A stretch of DNA of 64,000 bases from SHVO01 sp041906145. Its GTDB lineage: Bacteria; Pseudomonadota; Alphaproteobacteria; Rhodospirillales; Rhodospirillaceae. The DNA lies in NCBI GenBank assembly GCA_041906145.1, contig JAYRJU010000003.1, forward strand, positions 62,001-126,000, read 5' to 3'. The position numbers were made by a program, and so were the translations under genes. Shown piece after piece: positions 51,137-60,445 of the stretch. Under the pieces are notes generated by a model. It was not told the origin of the DNA. It made no database searches and saw nothing but the letters and a program-made list of their open reading frames with translations. Numbering within the stretch: position 1 is the stretch's first letter; each line of letters starts with the position of its first letter.

Positions 51137-53473
51137 TTAGTTACGCAGCGGCTTTCCCGTATCGAGCATGTGTTCCATGCGCGCGAGAGTGTTCGGGTTC
51201 TTCGCGAGCTCTAGGAAGGCGTTTCGCTCGAGCTTGAGCAGGTCCTTCTCGGTGAGCTCGTCCTTGAAGTCCGTCTTGCCACCCGTGAGCACGTTGGCCA
51301 GAGCCAGCGACACGGTCTCGTCGTGCGGTGTGACCTTGCCTTGTAGCATCAGGCCCTGCAGCGCCACCTTCAGCGCGGCAACCCCACCCGCGCCCGGAAG
51401 CGAAATCGTTTCCTCCTTCGGCGGCGTGTAATTCTCGGCCAGCTTTAGCGCCTTCGCTTTGGCGTCGGCAAGCAGGCGGTCGCGGTTCATGCTGATGCCG
51501 TCTTCCTTGCGCAGGATGCCCATTTCCTTGGCTTCGAAAGCCGACTTCGCGACTTGCGCGGTGCCGATCATCTCGAATGCTTTAGCCACTGCCGGAATCG
51601 GACCCTTTGGCAACTTCGGATCCTTCTTGAAGCGCAGCAGCATCTCCTTGCACCCGCCCCAGGCCGGGATCACGCCGACCCCGACTTCCACGAGACCTGT
51701 ATAAGTTTCCGCATGGGCCTGAATGGCCGCGCTGTGAAGAAGAATCTCGCAGCCGCCTCCAAGGGCCATGCCCAACGGCGCCGCCACCACCGGGAACGGC
51801 GCCTGCTTGAGCTGCATGTAAGTCTTCTGACCGTCTTCGATCTGCGTTTCGATTTCGCTGTAGATCGCGATGTTGGCGGCGAAGAGCATTAGGCCGATGT
51901 TCGCGCCGACAGAGAAGTTCGGGCCCTCGTTATGGATGACGAGGCCTTTCCACTTTTTGTCGTTCTTGAAGAGTTTCAGAACGTCTTTGTAGCCCTGCAT
52001 CGTCATCGGATCGAGGCTGTTGGCGCGCGACGTGAACTCGAAACAGGCCACGCCGTCCCCGAGATCCCATACCTTGACGGACGGATTCTTGATGATCGGC
52101 GTCGCGCCGCGTTTGACGTCCGAAAGGCGCAAGACGCCTGGCGCTCGAACGACATCCTTATAATCGCCGTCGACTGTCAGGTATTTGAGCGACTTGCCCT
52201 CGGTTTTATAAAAGCCGCCTTTTTCCGCAGCGAGCTTCAGCAGCGGCGGCACTGTCATCTTCTCGGCGGCGAGCTTGTCGGCGAACCATTTCGCGCCGAG
52301 TTGATCGATGAGTTCGAACGGCCCGGTCTTCCAACCGTAACCGTCCTTCATCGCCTCATCGACATCGACAATGGTGTCGGCGATTTCCGGTACGAGCGCG
52401 GCGGTATAAGTGAGCCCCTTGCTTGCCAGTTTCCAAGCATACTGACCGCCCTTATCGGCGTGTTCGACGACACCCCTGAGTCCGCCCTTCTTGCCGGCGT
52501 CCACGCTTTCTAGGCCCGACTTCACGCTCGGTGCGTATTCGCCGGTCTTCAGGTTGATGCTTTCCTTGATCTTGTTCGCGCCGTCCTTGCGCAGGCGATA
52601 GAAGCCGCCCGGGCCCTTGCGGCCGATCCAACCGTTCTTGAGCATCGTCGTCACGACAGGAACTTCGCCGGAGATGGCAACGTATGGGTCGGTCTTGGGC
52701 AGCAGCGAGAGCATGGATTTGGTGAGATGCGGCATCAGGTCGATGCCGATCAGATCCAGAAGCCCGAATACGCCGGTCTTGGGAATGCCAAAAGGCCGCG
52801 AACCGACAGCGTCGGCCTCATCGATGGAAAGCCCGAGGTTCAGTGCTTCGACGACAGCATTCTGCATCCAATAGATGCCGATACGGTTGCCGATGAATCC
52901 TGGTGTGTCTTTCGCGATGACGACCCCTTTGCCGAGACGGATATCGCCGAAATCGCGCACCATTTGCAGCGCGTCTTTGCGTGTCTTGGCGCCGCCGACG
53001 ATTTCGAGGAGGCGCATGTAGCGCGGCGGATTGAAGAAGTGCGTGATCATGAAGTCCGGGACCATGCTTTCGGGCATGCCGGCGGTCAGTTCCTTCAGAG
53101 GGATCGTCGAGGTGTTGGAGGAAACCACGGAGCCCTTTTTCCGGTGTTTCTCGACCTTCTTGTAAAGGTCCTGTTTGATGTCCAAACGTTCGATGATCGC
53201 CTCGACGATCCAGTCGCAGTCGGCGAGAAGATCGAGGTTGTCCTCGAGATTGCCTGTCGTGATGAGGTTCGCATTCCGCTTGGACATGAACGGCGCGGGA
53301 TCGGCCTTCTGAAGCTTCGCGACGGCGCCCTCCGCAATAGCATTCCGGTTCGCGCCGTCCTTCGGGACGATGTCGAGGAGCACGACGGGTATGCCCGCAT
53401 TGGTGATATGTGCGGCGATGCCGGCACCCATCACGCCCGCGCCGATGACGGCGGCTTTTTTGATCTCAGCCAT
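51137..53473 (-). CDS. FadN-type multifunctional 3-hydroxyacyl-CoA dehydrogenase/enoyl-CoA hydratase
   Basis: 778 residues from an ATG at 53473 (MAEIKKAAVIGAGVMGAGIAAH), preceded by no better start. Order: NAD-binding 3-hydroxyacyl-CoA dehydrogenase (GAGVMGAG at about residues 10-17; DWIVEAIIERLDIK), its C-terminal domain, and a C-terminal crotonase domain (VIHNEGPNFSVGANIGLM, GMALGGGCEILLHSA). This order is that of Bacillus FadN, not E. coli FadB (hydratase first). It carries out the hydration and oxidation steps of beta-oxidation. The thiolase gene starts 14 bases after it ends (minus strand: thiolase upstream). Confidence 0.93.
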   Translation of the reverse strand: MAEIKKAAVIGAGVMGAGIAAHITNAGIPVVLLDIVPKDGANRNAIAEGAVAKLQKADPAPFMSKRNANLITTGNLEDNLDLLADCDWIVEAIIERLDIKQDLYKKVEKHRKKGSVVSSNTSTIPLKELTAGMPESMVPDFMITHFFNPPRYMRLLEIVGGAKTRKDALQMVRDFGDIRLGKGVVIAKDTPGFIGNRIGIYWMQNAVVEALNLGLSIDEADAVGSRPFGIPKTGVFGLLDLIGIDLMPHLTKSMLSLLPKTDPYVAISGEVPVVTTMLKNGWIGRKGPGGFYRLRKDGANKIKESINLKTGEYAPSVKSGLESVDAGKKGGLRGVVEHADKGGQYAWKLASKGLTYTAALVPEIADTIVDVDEAMKDGYGWKTGPFELIDQLGAKWFADKLAAEKMTVPPLLKLAAEKGGFYKTEGKSLKYLTVDGDYKDVVRAPGVLRLSDVKRGATPIIKNPSVKVWDLGDGVACFEFTSRANSLDPMTMQGYKDVLKLFKNDKKWKGLVIHNEGPNFSVGANIGLMLFAANIAIYSEIETQIEDGQKTYMQLKQAPFPVVAAPLGMALGGGCEILLHSAAIQAHAETYTGLVEVGVGVIPAWGGCKEMLLRFKKDPKLPKGPIPAVAKAFEMIGTAQVAKSAFEAKEMGILRKEDGISMNRDRLLADAKAKALKLAENYTPPKEETISLPGAGGVAALKVALQGLMLQGKVTPHDETVSLALANVLTGGKTDFKDELTEKDLLKLERNAFLELAKNPNTLARMEHMLDTGKPLRN

Positions 53474-53487
53474 GGGCCGAAACTCCC

Positions 53488-54624
53488 TTAAAGGGCTTCG
53501 AGGACAGTGGCGATACCTTGTCCGCCGCCGATGCACATACTGGCGAGGGCGTACTTCTTCTTTTCACGCTGAAGGAGCGCCGCGGCCTTACCAGTGATAC
53601 GCCCGCCCGAGGCGCCGAGCGGGTGGCCCATGGCCAGCGCACCGCCGTCGATATTGGTTTTGGCCGGATCGATGCCGAGTTCCTGCATCACCGACATCGC
53701 CTGCGCGGCGAAGGCTTCATTAAGTTCAATGAGGTCGATGTCGCCGATCTTGAGGCCGGCGCGTAACAGCGCCTTTTGCACGGCGGGCACCGGGCCGATG
53801 CCCATGATCTCCGGCGCGCAGCCGGCGACCGCGATCGACTTGATGCGCGCGAGCGGCTTCAGGTTGTTCTTCGCGGCATACTGCTCGCTGCACACCAGAA
53901 CGGCCGAAGCGCCGTCGGTGAGCGGGGAAGATGTGCCCGCCGTTACCGAGCCCGTTTCCTTGAATGCCGGCTTCAGGCCCGCGAGCGCTTCGAGGTTGGT
54001 GTCCGGGCGGATGCAGCCGTCCGTATCGACCATGCCGCCTTCGCCTTTCACTGGAACGATCTCGTCCTTGAATTTTCCGGCCGCCTGAGCTTTCGCGGCG
54101 CGCTGATGGCTTTCCATCGCGAAAGCTTCCTGCTTGGCGCGTGGGATCTGATACTTCTGCGCCAGGTTCTCGGCGGTTTCACCCATGCCGATGTAGGCGG
54201 CGTGTCCGGCGTCGACGAGGATAGGATTGGGCATGAAGTTGTAGCCGCCCATGGGCACGCGGCTCATGCTTTCAACACCGGCGGCGATGAAGGCGTCGCC
54301 CGCACCCATCATGATCGAACCCGCAGCCTGATGAATGGTCTGCATAGAGGACCCGCAGAAGCGGTTTACCGTGTCACCCGCAGCGCTGTTGGGAAGGCCG
54401 GCCAGGAAGGCTACAATGCGGCCCATATTCATGCCCTGCTCGCCTTCCGGGAACGCGCAGCCAAGCGCAATGTCCTCGATATCGGCCGGGTTCACCTTCG
54501 TGCGTTCCACGAGGCTTTTAATCACGGCGGCGGCGAGATCGTCCGGGCGCGTCTTCTTAAGCGCGCCTTTGTTGGCGAGCGTGAAGGGTGAGCGGGCGTA
54601 ACCGCAGATGACGACGTTGGTCAT
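53488..54624 (-). CDS. fadA: Acetyl-CoA acyltransferase (thiolase)
   Basis: 378 residues. Catalytic Cys in VNRFCGSSMQTIHQAAG, the His/Asn region NEAFAAQAMSVMQELGID and the second Cys in SMCIGGGQGIATVLEAL are intact, as is the thiolase glycine-rich GHPLGASGGRI. It cleaves 3-ketoacyl-CoA, the last step of beta-oxidation. It is between the FadD-like ligase and FadN-like genes. Gene symbol is used by function; the paralogue cannot be told from acetoacetyl-CoA thiolase by sequence alone. Confidence 0.88.
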   Translation of the reverse strand: MTNVVICGYARSPFTLANKGALKKTRPDDLAAAVIKSLVERTKVNPADIEDIALGCAFPEGEQGMNMGRIVAFLAGLPNSAAGDTVNRFCGSSMQTIHQAAGSIMMGAGDAFIAAGVESMSRVPMGGYNFMPNPILVDAGHAAYIGMGETAENLAQKYQIPRAKQEAFAMESHQRAAKAQAAGKFKDEIVPVKGEGGMVDTDGCIRPDTNLEALAGLKPAFKETGSVTAGTSSPLTDGASAVLVCSEQYAAKNNLKPLARIKSIAVAGCAPEIMGIGPVPAVQKALLRAGLKIGDIDLIELNEAFAAQAMSVMQELGIDPAKTNIDGGALAMGHPLGASGGRITGKAAALLQREKKKYALASMCIGGGQGIATVLEAL

Positions 54625-54663
54625 GGCTTTGTTCCCTTTGCCTGTGTCTTTGTATGAACAGGT

Positions 54664-56361
54664 TCAGCCGCCGGATTTGGCGGCCTCTTCCTGTTTCAAT
54701 TCCTTCTTTGAAAGCTTGCCGATGAGAGTCTTCGGCAGAACGTCTCTGAATTCATATTGGGCGGGTTGTTCGATTTTCGAGAGTTTCTCTTTCAAGAACT
54801 CGCGAATTTCGGCTTCGCTCAACGTCATGCCTGCGCGGACCTTTATGAAGGCTTTTGGCGCCTGGCCGCGGTACGGATCCTCGATGCCGATGACGGTCAC
54901 TTCCTCGACCGCCGGATGCAGGTGGATGGCTTCCTCGACCATGCGCGGATAGATCTTGTAGCCGGAAGCGTTGATCATGTCCTTGATGCGGTCGACGATG
55001 AAGACGTAACCGTCCTCGTCGATGTAACCGACGTCGCCGGTGTGGAATGCGCCGTTTTTCATGACGTCCGCGGTGTCTTCCGGGCGATTCCAATAGCCTT
55101 TCATGACCTGTGGGCCGCGCACACAGATTTCGCCTTTTTCGCCGATGCCGAGTACGCGGTCGTCGTCTAGGGCGCGGATTTCGATGATGGTGTTCGGCAT
55201 CGGCAATCCAACCGAGCCCGACTTGTTGATGCCGTGAGTAGGATTCGTGCAGACCACCGGCGAGGTCTCCGAAAGGCCATAGCCTTCCACCACCACGCAG
55301 CCGCTGCTCTCTTCGAATTCGTGTTTGACCTCGACCGGCAAGGGCGCGCCGCCCGAAATGCACAGCTTCAGCGACGTCAGGTCATAGTTTTTAGACAGGG
55401 GAGAGGCGTTGATCGCCGTGAAGATGGTCGGCACGGCCGGAAACACCGTCGGCTTCTTCTTGTCGATCTTCTTGAGCGCGTCTTTGAGTTCGAAGCGCGG
55501 CATCATGATAATCTCCGCGCCGAGGTCCATGGCGCAGAGCAGCGCGACCGTCATGGCGAAGACATGGAAGAACGGCAGGGCGGCGAGGAATTTCTCATGC
55601 CCATACACCGGGCTTCCGTGCCAGCTCGAGACCATGCGTGCATTCGCCGTGATATTGGCGTGCGTGAGCATGGCGCCCTTTGGAAGGCCCGTGGTGCCGC
55701 CGGTGTACTGAAGTACGGCGATGTCTTCCTTGGGATCGATCACAACGCGTTCGTATTTGCCATCGTTGTCGGCGAGGTCCTGCCACCACACTTGGCGATC
55801 GTCTTCCTCGACGTTCGCCACCGTCGACCGGCGGAAGAGATTGAACAATACCGCCGTGCCCAAAGGCAGCGCTTCCGTCATTGAACAGACTACCAGCTTG
55901 CGGATGTTGGTGTTGTTGAGCAGCGTGCGCGCTTTCGGATACATGGCGGTGAGGTCCATGGTGACCAGCACTTCTGCGCCGGAATCCTTCACCATGACTT
56001 CCAACTCGCGCACGGCGTACAGTGGGTTCATGTTGACCACGATGCCGCCCGCCATCAGCACGCCGAAGTAAGCCGCGATATAATAAGGCGTGTTCGGCAA
56101 CAGAAGTCCGACACGCGTGCCTTTGGTCACGCCCAGCTTTTGAAACCCTTTCGCGGCGTGCGCTGCCATGGCCGCGGTTTCTGCGTAAGTCCAATGTTTG
56201 CCGAAGAAATCCATCGCAGGACGGCTCGCGAACTTCGCGGCCGCGTCATGCAGGATGTTAAATACCGGCGCCGAAGGCAGCGGCATGTTCCAAGGCGCGA
56301 AGGCGGGATAGCTCTTCAGCCAGGGATAGCTCGATCCTTGCGATGAACCGTCTGCGTTCAT
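54664..56361 (-). CDS. fadD: Long-chain acyl-CoA synthetase (FadD-like)
   Basis: 565 residues of the ANL family. AMP-binding core YTGGTTGLPKGAMLTHANI (P-loop type), VEGYGLSETSPVVC, and the FVVDRIKDMINASGYKIYPRMVEEA-type C-terminal hinge. It activates fatty acids to acyl-CoA for the beta-oxidation enzymes coded next to it. It is followed by thiolase, 39 bases away, and preceded by the SCP2 gene. Confidence 0.92.
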   Translation of the reverse strand: MNADGSSQGSSYPWLKSYPAFAPWNMPLPSAPVFNILHDAAAKFASRPAMDFFGKHWTYAETAAMAAHAAKGFQKLGVTKGTRVGLLLPNTPYYIAAYFGVLMAGGIVVNMNPLYAVRELEVMVKDSGAEVLVTMDLTAMYPKARTLLNNTNIRKLVVCSMTEALPLGTAVLFNLFRRSTVANVEEDDRQVWWQDLADNDGKYERVVIDPKEDIAVLQYTGGTTGLPKGAMLTHANITANARMVSSWHGSPVYGHEKFLAALPFFHVFAMTVALLCAMDLGAEIIMMPRFELKDALKKIDKKKPTVFPAVPTIFTAINASPLSKNYDLTSLKLCISGGAPLPVEVKHEFEESSGCVVVEGYGLSETSPVVCTNPTHGINKSGSVGLPMPNTIIEIRALDDDRVLGIGEKGEICVRGPQVMKGYWNRPEDTADVMKNGAFHTGDVGYIDEDGYVFIVDRIKDMINASGYKIYPRMVEEAIHLHPAVEEVTVIGIEDPYRGQAPKAFIKVRAGMTLSEAEIREFLKEKLSKIEQPAQYEFRDVLPKTLIGKLSKKELKQEEAAKSGG

Positions 56362-56376
56362 GCGGAGGCCCGCGCC

Positions 56377-56685
56377 CTACTTGTCGAGAAGGCTAGAGAG
56401 TTTCAGCGCGATGCCCTTGGAGCCGAACACTTTCAGCTTTCCTAGCGTAAAGGCCACCATCGGGTTCAACTCGCCGTTCACGAGCTTCACAAGGTTGTCG
56501 CTCGAAAGTACCAGCGTCGTCTCCGCGTCCTCGTTCTCCGGATTGGGCGTGATTTTGACCTCGCCCCCGGTGGCATCGAGCAGGATTTTCCCCTCGTCGC
56601 CCAGGTCAAACAGGATGGAGTGATTCAACTCTTTAAGCTTATCGGCTTGCGCCGACATCTCGCCGACCAGATCGTCCAGGCTCAT
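56377..56685 (-). CDS. SCP2 sterol-carrier-domain protein
   Basis: 102 residues from an ATG at 56685 preceded at 5 bases by GGGGGAGG (56691-56698), which fixes the start although the frame is open to 56802. The SCP2 fold is seen in SILFDLGDEGKILLDATGGEVKITP, TLVLSSDNLVKLVNGELNPMVAFTLGKLKVFG-type text. It binds lipids or acyl-CoA and is presumed a carrier for the ligase and oxidation enzymes of this run, where it is the first gene. Confidence 0.85.
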   Translation of the reverse strand: MSLDDLVGEMSAQADKLKELNHSILFDLGDEGKILLDATGGEVKITPNPENEDAETTLVLSSDNLVKLVNGELNPMVAFTLGKLKVFGSKGIALKLSSLLDK

Positions 56686-56996
56686 ACGTACCTCCCCCGC
56701 CTTGTAGCGCCCATTGTCCTTTACTCCCGGCCCGCCGGGAACCCCAATTTCCGGTTTATCTTTTTTCTTCAACACATTCCGCGCGGTTTTGTCCCCGGTC
56801 AAAGGTGGAACGTCTCGGTTGAGGTATGGGGTGAGGTCGCACCGGTCATCAAGCTTGGAAAGTCCAACTTTATCATGGCTTTAATTGACCCGTGCGGGGT
56901 TACGGGATAGCTTGGCCGAAACGAGGGCCTGTATGACTTTTGTCGGTTTTGTGAAGCGGTTATCGGGCCGCGGCCTTCGGCCAGGACAGGGATGGG
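56686..56996. other. Divergent intergenic region between the SCP2 and EAL-like genes
   Basis: 311 bases. Only the ribosome-binding site of SCP2 is firm; I see no clear promoter, palindrome or additional gene. Confidence 0.5.
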
Positions 56997-58238
56997 ATGT
57001 CTGACGTAGCGACCACGCCAGCGACAGGCGACGGTGGAGCAGGCGGCGTGCGCTTGAAGGATTTGCGCGCCCTTGTCCAGGATATGGGTCAGTGGCGCCA
57101 TGCGCCGGAGGCCGGAGTAAATCTCGTAATAGTAAGTGTCGCCGCGGCCCTGCCCGAGACCAAGCGTACCCCCGCGCTGGTCGCGCAGATCGGCGAAGGC
57201 ATGGCCGCCATCGGCGCCAAGCGGCACGGTCACACGTATCAAGTCTCCACCTCCGACTTCGGGATACTCGCGAAGGTGACCGAAACCGCGCTGATCGGTC
57301 TCGTGCGCGACCTTAAGGTCGAGATGCTGCGGACGATCGAACGCAATTTCCCAGGCAGCTTCGGCAGCATCGACCAAAGCCGCCTCGTGTTGTCGTACGA
57401 TCTCGTCAACAACTACCGCTCGGCCGCCGACCGTGTCGCCAAATATGCGGAAGTCGCCCAGCGCAACGCGGCCGAACAGGAGGAAGGCAACAAACAGCTT
57501 CGTCCGCTCACCACGAACGACATCAAGAACGTGATGAAGGCGTACGAGAAGTTCGGCACCGAGAAATTCATTAAGGCCTTCGTGCGCGATCAGGACATCT
57601 GCATGCACGTGCCCGGCAGGCCCCTGGAACGGGTGCTGACCGAGTACTTCATCAGCATGGATCTCTTGCGCAAGCCGTTGTTCGTCGATGTCGAAATGCG
57701 CGGCTCGGGCCGTTTATTCAACGAATTCACGCTCGTGCTTGATCAAATCCTTCTGCAGGCTTTCGAGGCGATGCATACGAAGGGCGGCCGCTGTTCGGTT
57801 AATCTCAACGTCGAAAGCGTTTTCACCGAGCAGTTCGAGAACTTCATTGAGCGCATGCCTGAAGCGGTGCTCAAGGATGTCGTATTCGAGTTTCGCCAGT
57901 CCAACATCGTCGAGAACTTTGACGAGTTCCAGGTTGCACGGGGCCTTATCAAGTCGAAGGGCGCCACCATCGCGGTCGACCAGATCTTCCCGCAGACGGT
58001 CGGCCTCGTCGATCTCGACTATCTCGGCGCGAGCATCGCGAAGATCCATTGGCGCAATGGCGCCGAGGATATTCTTAAAGAACGCGAGCGCGCGGTGAAG
58101 TACCTCATCGATTGCAATGTGTTGCCGGTCCTCATCCGCGTCGACAACGAACGCGCCCTCGAAGTCGGCGCCCGGATGGGGATCAACCTGTTCCAGGGCT
58201 TCTTGATCGACGATATGCTCAAGAAAACCGCGCAATAG
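56997..58238 (+). CDS. Degenerate EAL-domain protein
   Basis: 413 residues. The C-terminal half follows the EAL fold: CSVNLNVESVFTEQFENFIERMP (matches the NLS stretch), FEFRQSNIVENFDEFQVARGL, VDQIFPQTVGLVDLDYLGASIAKIHW and VLIRVDNERALEVGARMGINLFQGFLID (the QGF/Y end). The catalytic EAL/EVL Glu and the DDFGTG pair are missing or changed, so it should not cleave c-di-GMP, though it might bind it. The N-terminal 180 residues are of no recognised family and contain a coiled stretch. Downstream after 38 bases is the SpoIIE phosphatase. Confidence 0.7.
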   Translation: MSDVATTPATGDGGAGGVRLKDLRALVQDMGQWRHAPEAGVNLVIVSVAAALPETKRTPALVAQIGEGMAAIGAKRHGHTYQVSTSDFGILAKVTETALIGLVRDLKVEMLRTIERNFPGSFGSIDQSRLVLSYDLVNNYRSAADRVAKYAEVAQRNAAEQEEGNKQLRPLTTNDIKNVMKAYEKFGTEKFIKAFVRDQDICMHVPGRPLERVLTEYFISMDLLRKPLFVDVEMRGSGRLFNEFTLVLDQILLQAFEAMHTKGGRCSVNLNVESVFTEQFENFIERMPEAVLKDVVFEFRQSNIVENFDEFQVARGLIKSKGATIAVDQIFPQTVGLVDLDYLGASIAKIHWRNGAEDILKERERAVKYLIDCNVLPVLIRVDNERALEVGARMGINLFQGFLIDDMLKKTAQ

Positions 58239-58276
58239 GACTGCAATAAAGCCTCGTCCCGGGCTATACGGCTTCT

Positions 58277-60445
58277 ATGCGTATTCAGGCGAAGCTCTTC
58301 ATCCTTCTGCTGGTCATCGGTCTTATTCCGCTGGCGGCGCTGTCGTGGCGCAGCGAACAGGCGATGCAGAGCCTGGGACGGGCCATTGCGGACGCCGGCA
58401 AGGCCGCCGCCATCGGTGAAATGCAGACCCAACTCCGTCAGGCTGTCGGGACGTCGTCGGACCTGATGGAAGCAAAGCGCCGTCAGGTGGAACTCGCCCT
58501 TCGTCTGCTCGCACGCGACGTCGAGAACCGTTTGGCCGGGGCGCCGCCCGTCGGCGACATCCCGCTTTATCTCCACACGGATTTGGATTCACCGAAGACT
58601 TGGCCACCGGGTGCCGAGCTCGCGATCGATCATGCCATCGCTTCAACGACCGGTGAGCTACAAGCCATCCCTATTTCGCGCGAACACCAGTCGTTCTTGA
58701 CGCCGCCCGGTATTGAGCCCGGCGCCGTGCGCCCTCTGATGCGCCGTCTGGCCGGTATGGACGAGCTTTACCGGCGGCTGGAGCGCGACAATCCAGGTCT
58801 CTTCTACTGGCAGTACATCACGCTCGAAGAGGGCGTGCACACATCTTTCCCCGGCCATGGCGGTTACCCGCCCGCCTATGATCCCCGTCAGCGCGAATGG
58901 TACGCAAACACGCGCACCGCCGAAGATGTGGTCTGGAATCCTCCGCTGCTTGATGCGGCGACGCGACGCCTTTTGCTGACCGCGACCATGCCGATCCGGG
59001 GGGAGGACGGTGTGTTCGCAGGCGTCGCCGCGATTGACGTTGATGTCCTCTCTTTTCTTGACTCCGCACATGTGCGGGCCCGGCTCGGCTCCGGCGCGGA
59101 AAGTTACATCGTGCAGCTCGTCGATGCCGAAGGGCGCCCCTATCTCCAGGGCAAAAGCGCTGGCGCGGCGACCTTGCGGGTAATCGCTTCTAGCCTTTAT
59201 CGCGATACCGGAATTGCGTGGGATGCGCGCCCTGAAACGCCGGGGCTCGAAGCAGATAAGAGCATCATCGAGACCGTCACCGGCGATCTTGTCGCCGGCC
59301 GTGACGGCATTCAGCGCGGAATTCACCGTGGTCGCGAGGCGCTCTGGGTCTACGGCGGGCTCGAGAACCTCGGCTCGACGCTGCTCTATATCGTGCCGGT
59401 CGATGAAATCGAGGGGGTGGCGGACAAAGCGCAGGACAACGTGCGCCAGGCCGTGCTGGATGAGGTTAGGCTTGCCGGCATCGCGTCCATCGCGCTGGTC
59501 GTAATGATCGCTGGGCTCGCCGCGCTAGCGGCGCGCACCATCACAAGCCCCTTGCGTGAGCTGGCGGCGACGGCCGAAGGACTAGCGCGCGGGAATCTCG
59601 ATGCGCGCGCCGAGGTCACCAGCCGCGATGAGGTCGGCGATCTCGCCACGGTCTTCAACGCCATGGTGCCAGAGCTGCGCAGCCACATCCAAGTCAAGGA
59701 ATCACTGACGCTGGCCCGCGAGGTTCAACAGAAACTGCTTCCGGAAGCAGCGCCGCGCATTGCGGGTTTCGATATCGCTGGGCGCAGCGTCTATCATGAT
59801 GCCGTCGGCGGCGATTACTACGACTTCATTCCCTTGCGCGGCGAAGATGGGCGCGAGCGTTTGGGCCTGGTCGTCGGAGACGTCTCTGGTCACGGGATTG
59901 TGGCGGCCCTAACAATGACCTCCGTACGCGCGCTGCTGCGCAGTTTCGCCGAGGAGGACGCGGCGCTGCCGCCGGTCATGCGCGCGGTCAACCGCCACGT
60001 TGCCGCGGATTCCGCCGCCGGACGCTTCGTGACCCTGGTTTATCTCGTGCTGGAACCCGAGACGCGCCGTCTGCGGTGGATCAGTGCTGGGCACGGCCCT
60101 CTGCTCTTCTTCGACCGCGGGACCCGCGAGTTTGAGGAACTGGCCGCCCAGGATATTCCCCTGGGCGTGAATCCGGATTGGTCGTTCCACGAGAGCGATC
60201 GCAGCGATTGGCCGGCCGGCGGCATGCTGATCATCGGTACTGACGGAATTTGGGAAACACGCAATCCCGTCGGTGACGCTTTCGGAAAAGACGGACTGAT
60301 GGACGTGATCCGCGCGAACTCGCAGCTTCCGGCCACTAAAATCTGCGATGCCGTCGTTGACGCTCTTGCCGCGTTCTCCGGGGGTATCGTGCAGAACGAC
60401 GATGTGACCCTGGTCGTCGTGAAGTTCCCCGAAAAGACGGCCTAA
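58277..60445 (+). CDS. Cache-HAMP-SpoIIE (RsbU-like) membrane phosphatase
   Basis: 722 residues. A first helix (about 7-25) and a second (about 398-420) frame a periplasmic double-Cache sensor (YWQYITLEEGVHTSFPGHGGYPPAYDPRQREWY-type ligand loop), then a HAMP domain (SPLRELAATAEGLARGNLDARAEVTS) and a PP2C/SpoIIE domain with the metal Asp residues in DAVGGDYYDFIPL, VVGDVSGHGI, IIGTDGIWE and QNDDVTLVVVKF. It should dephosphorylate an anti-sigma-factor antagonist or similar protein in response to an external ligand. The partner is not in the window. It is coupled in position to the EAL-like gene upstream. Confidence 0.9.
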   Translation: MRIQAKLFILLLVIGLIPLAALSWRSEQAMQSLGRAIADAGKAAAIGEMQTQLRQAVGTSSDLMEAKRRQVELALRLLARDVENRLAGAPPVGDIPLYLHTDLDSPKTWPPGAELAIDHAIASTTGELQAIPISREHQSFLTPPGIEPGAVRPLMRRLAGMDELYRRLERDNPGLFYWQYITLEEGVHTSFPGHGGYPPAYDPRQREWYANTRTAEDVVWNPPLLDAATRRLLLTATMPIRGEDGVFAGVAAIDVDVLSFLDSAHVRARLGSGAESYIVQLVDAEGRPYLQGKSAGAATLRVIASSLYRDTGIAWDARPETPGLEADKSIIETVTGDLVAGRDGIQRGIHRGREALWVYGGLENLGSTLLYIVPVDEIEGVADKAQDNVRQAVLDEVRLAGIASIALVVMIAGLAALAARTITSPLRELAATAEGLARGNLDARAEVTSRDEVGDLATVFNAMVPELRSHIQVKESLTLAREVQQKLLPEAAPRIAGFDIAGRSVYHDAVGGDYYDFIPLRGEDGRERLGLVVGDVSGHGIVAALTMTSVRALLRSFAEEDAALPPVMRAVNRHVAADSAAGRFVTLVYLVLEPETRRLRWISAGHGPLLFFDRGTREFEELAAQDIPLGVNPDWSFHESDRSDWPAGGMLIIGTDGIWETRNPVGDAFGKDGLMDVIRANSQLPATKICDAVVDALAAFSGGIVQNDDVTLVVVKFPEKTA

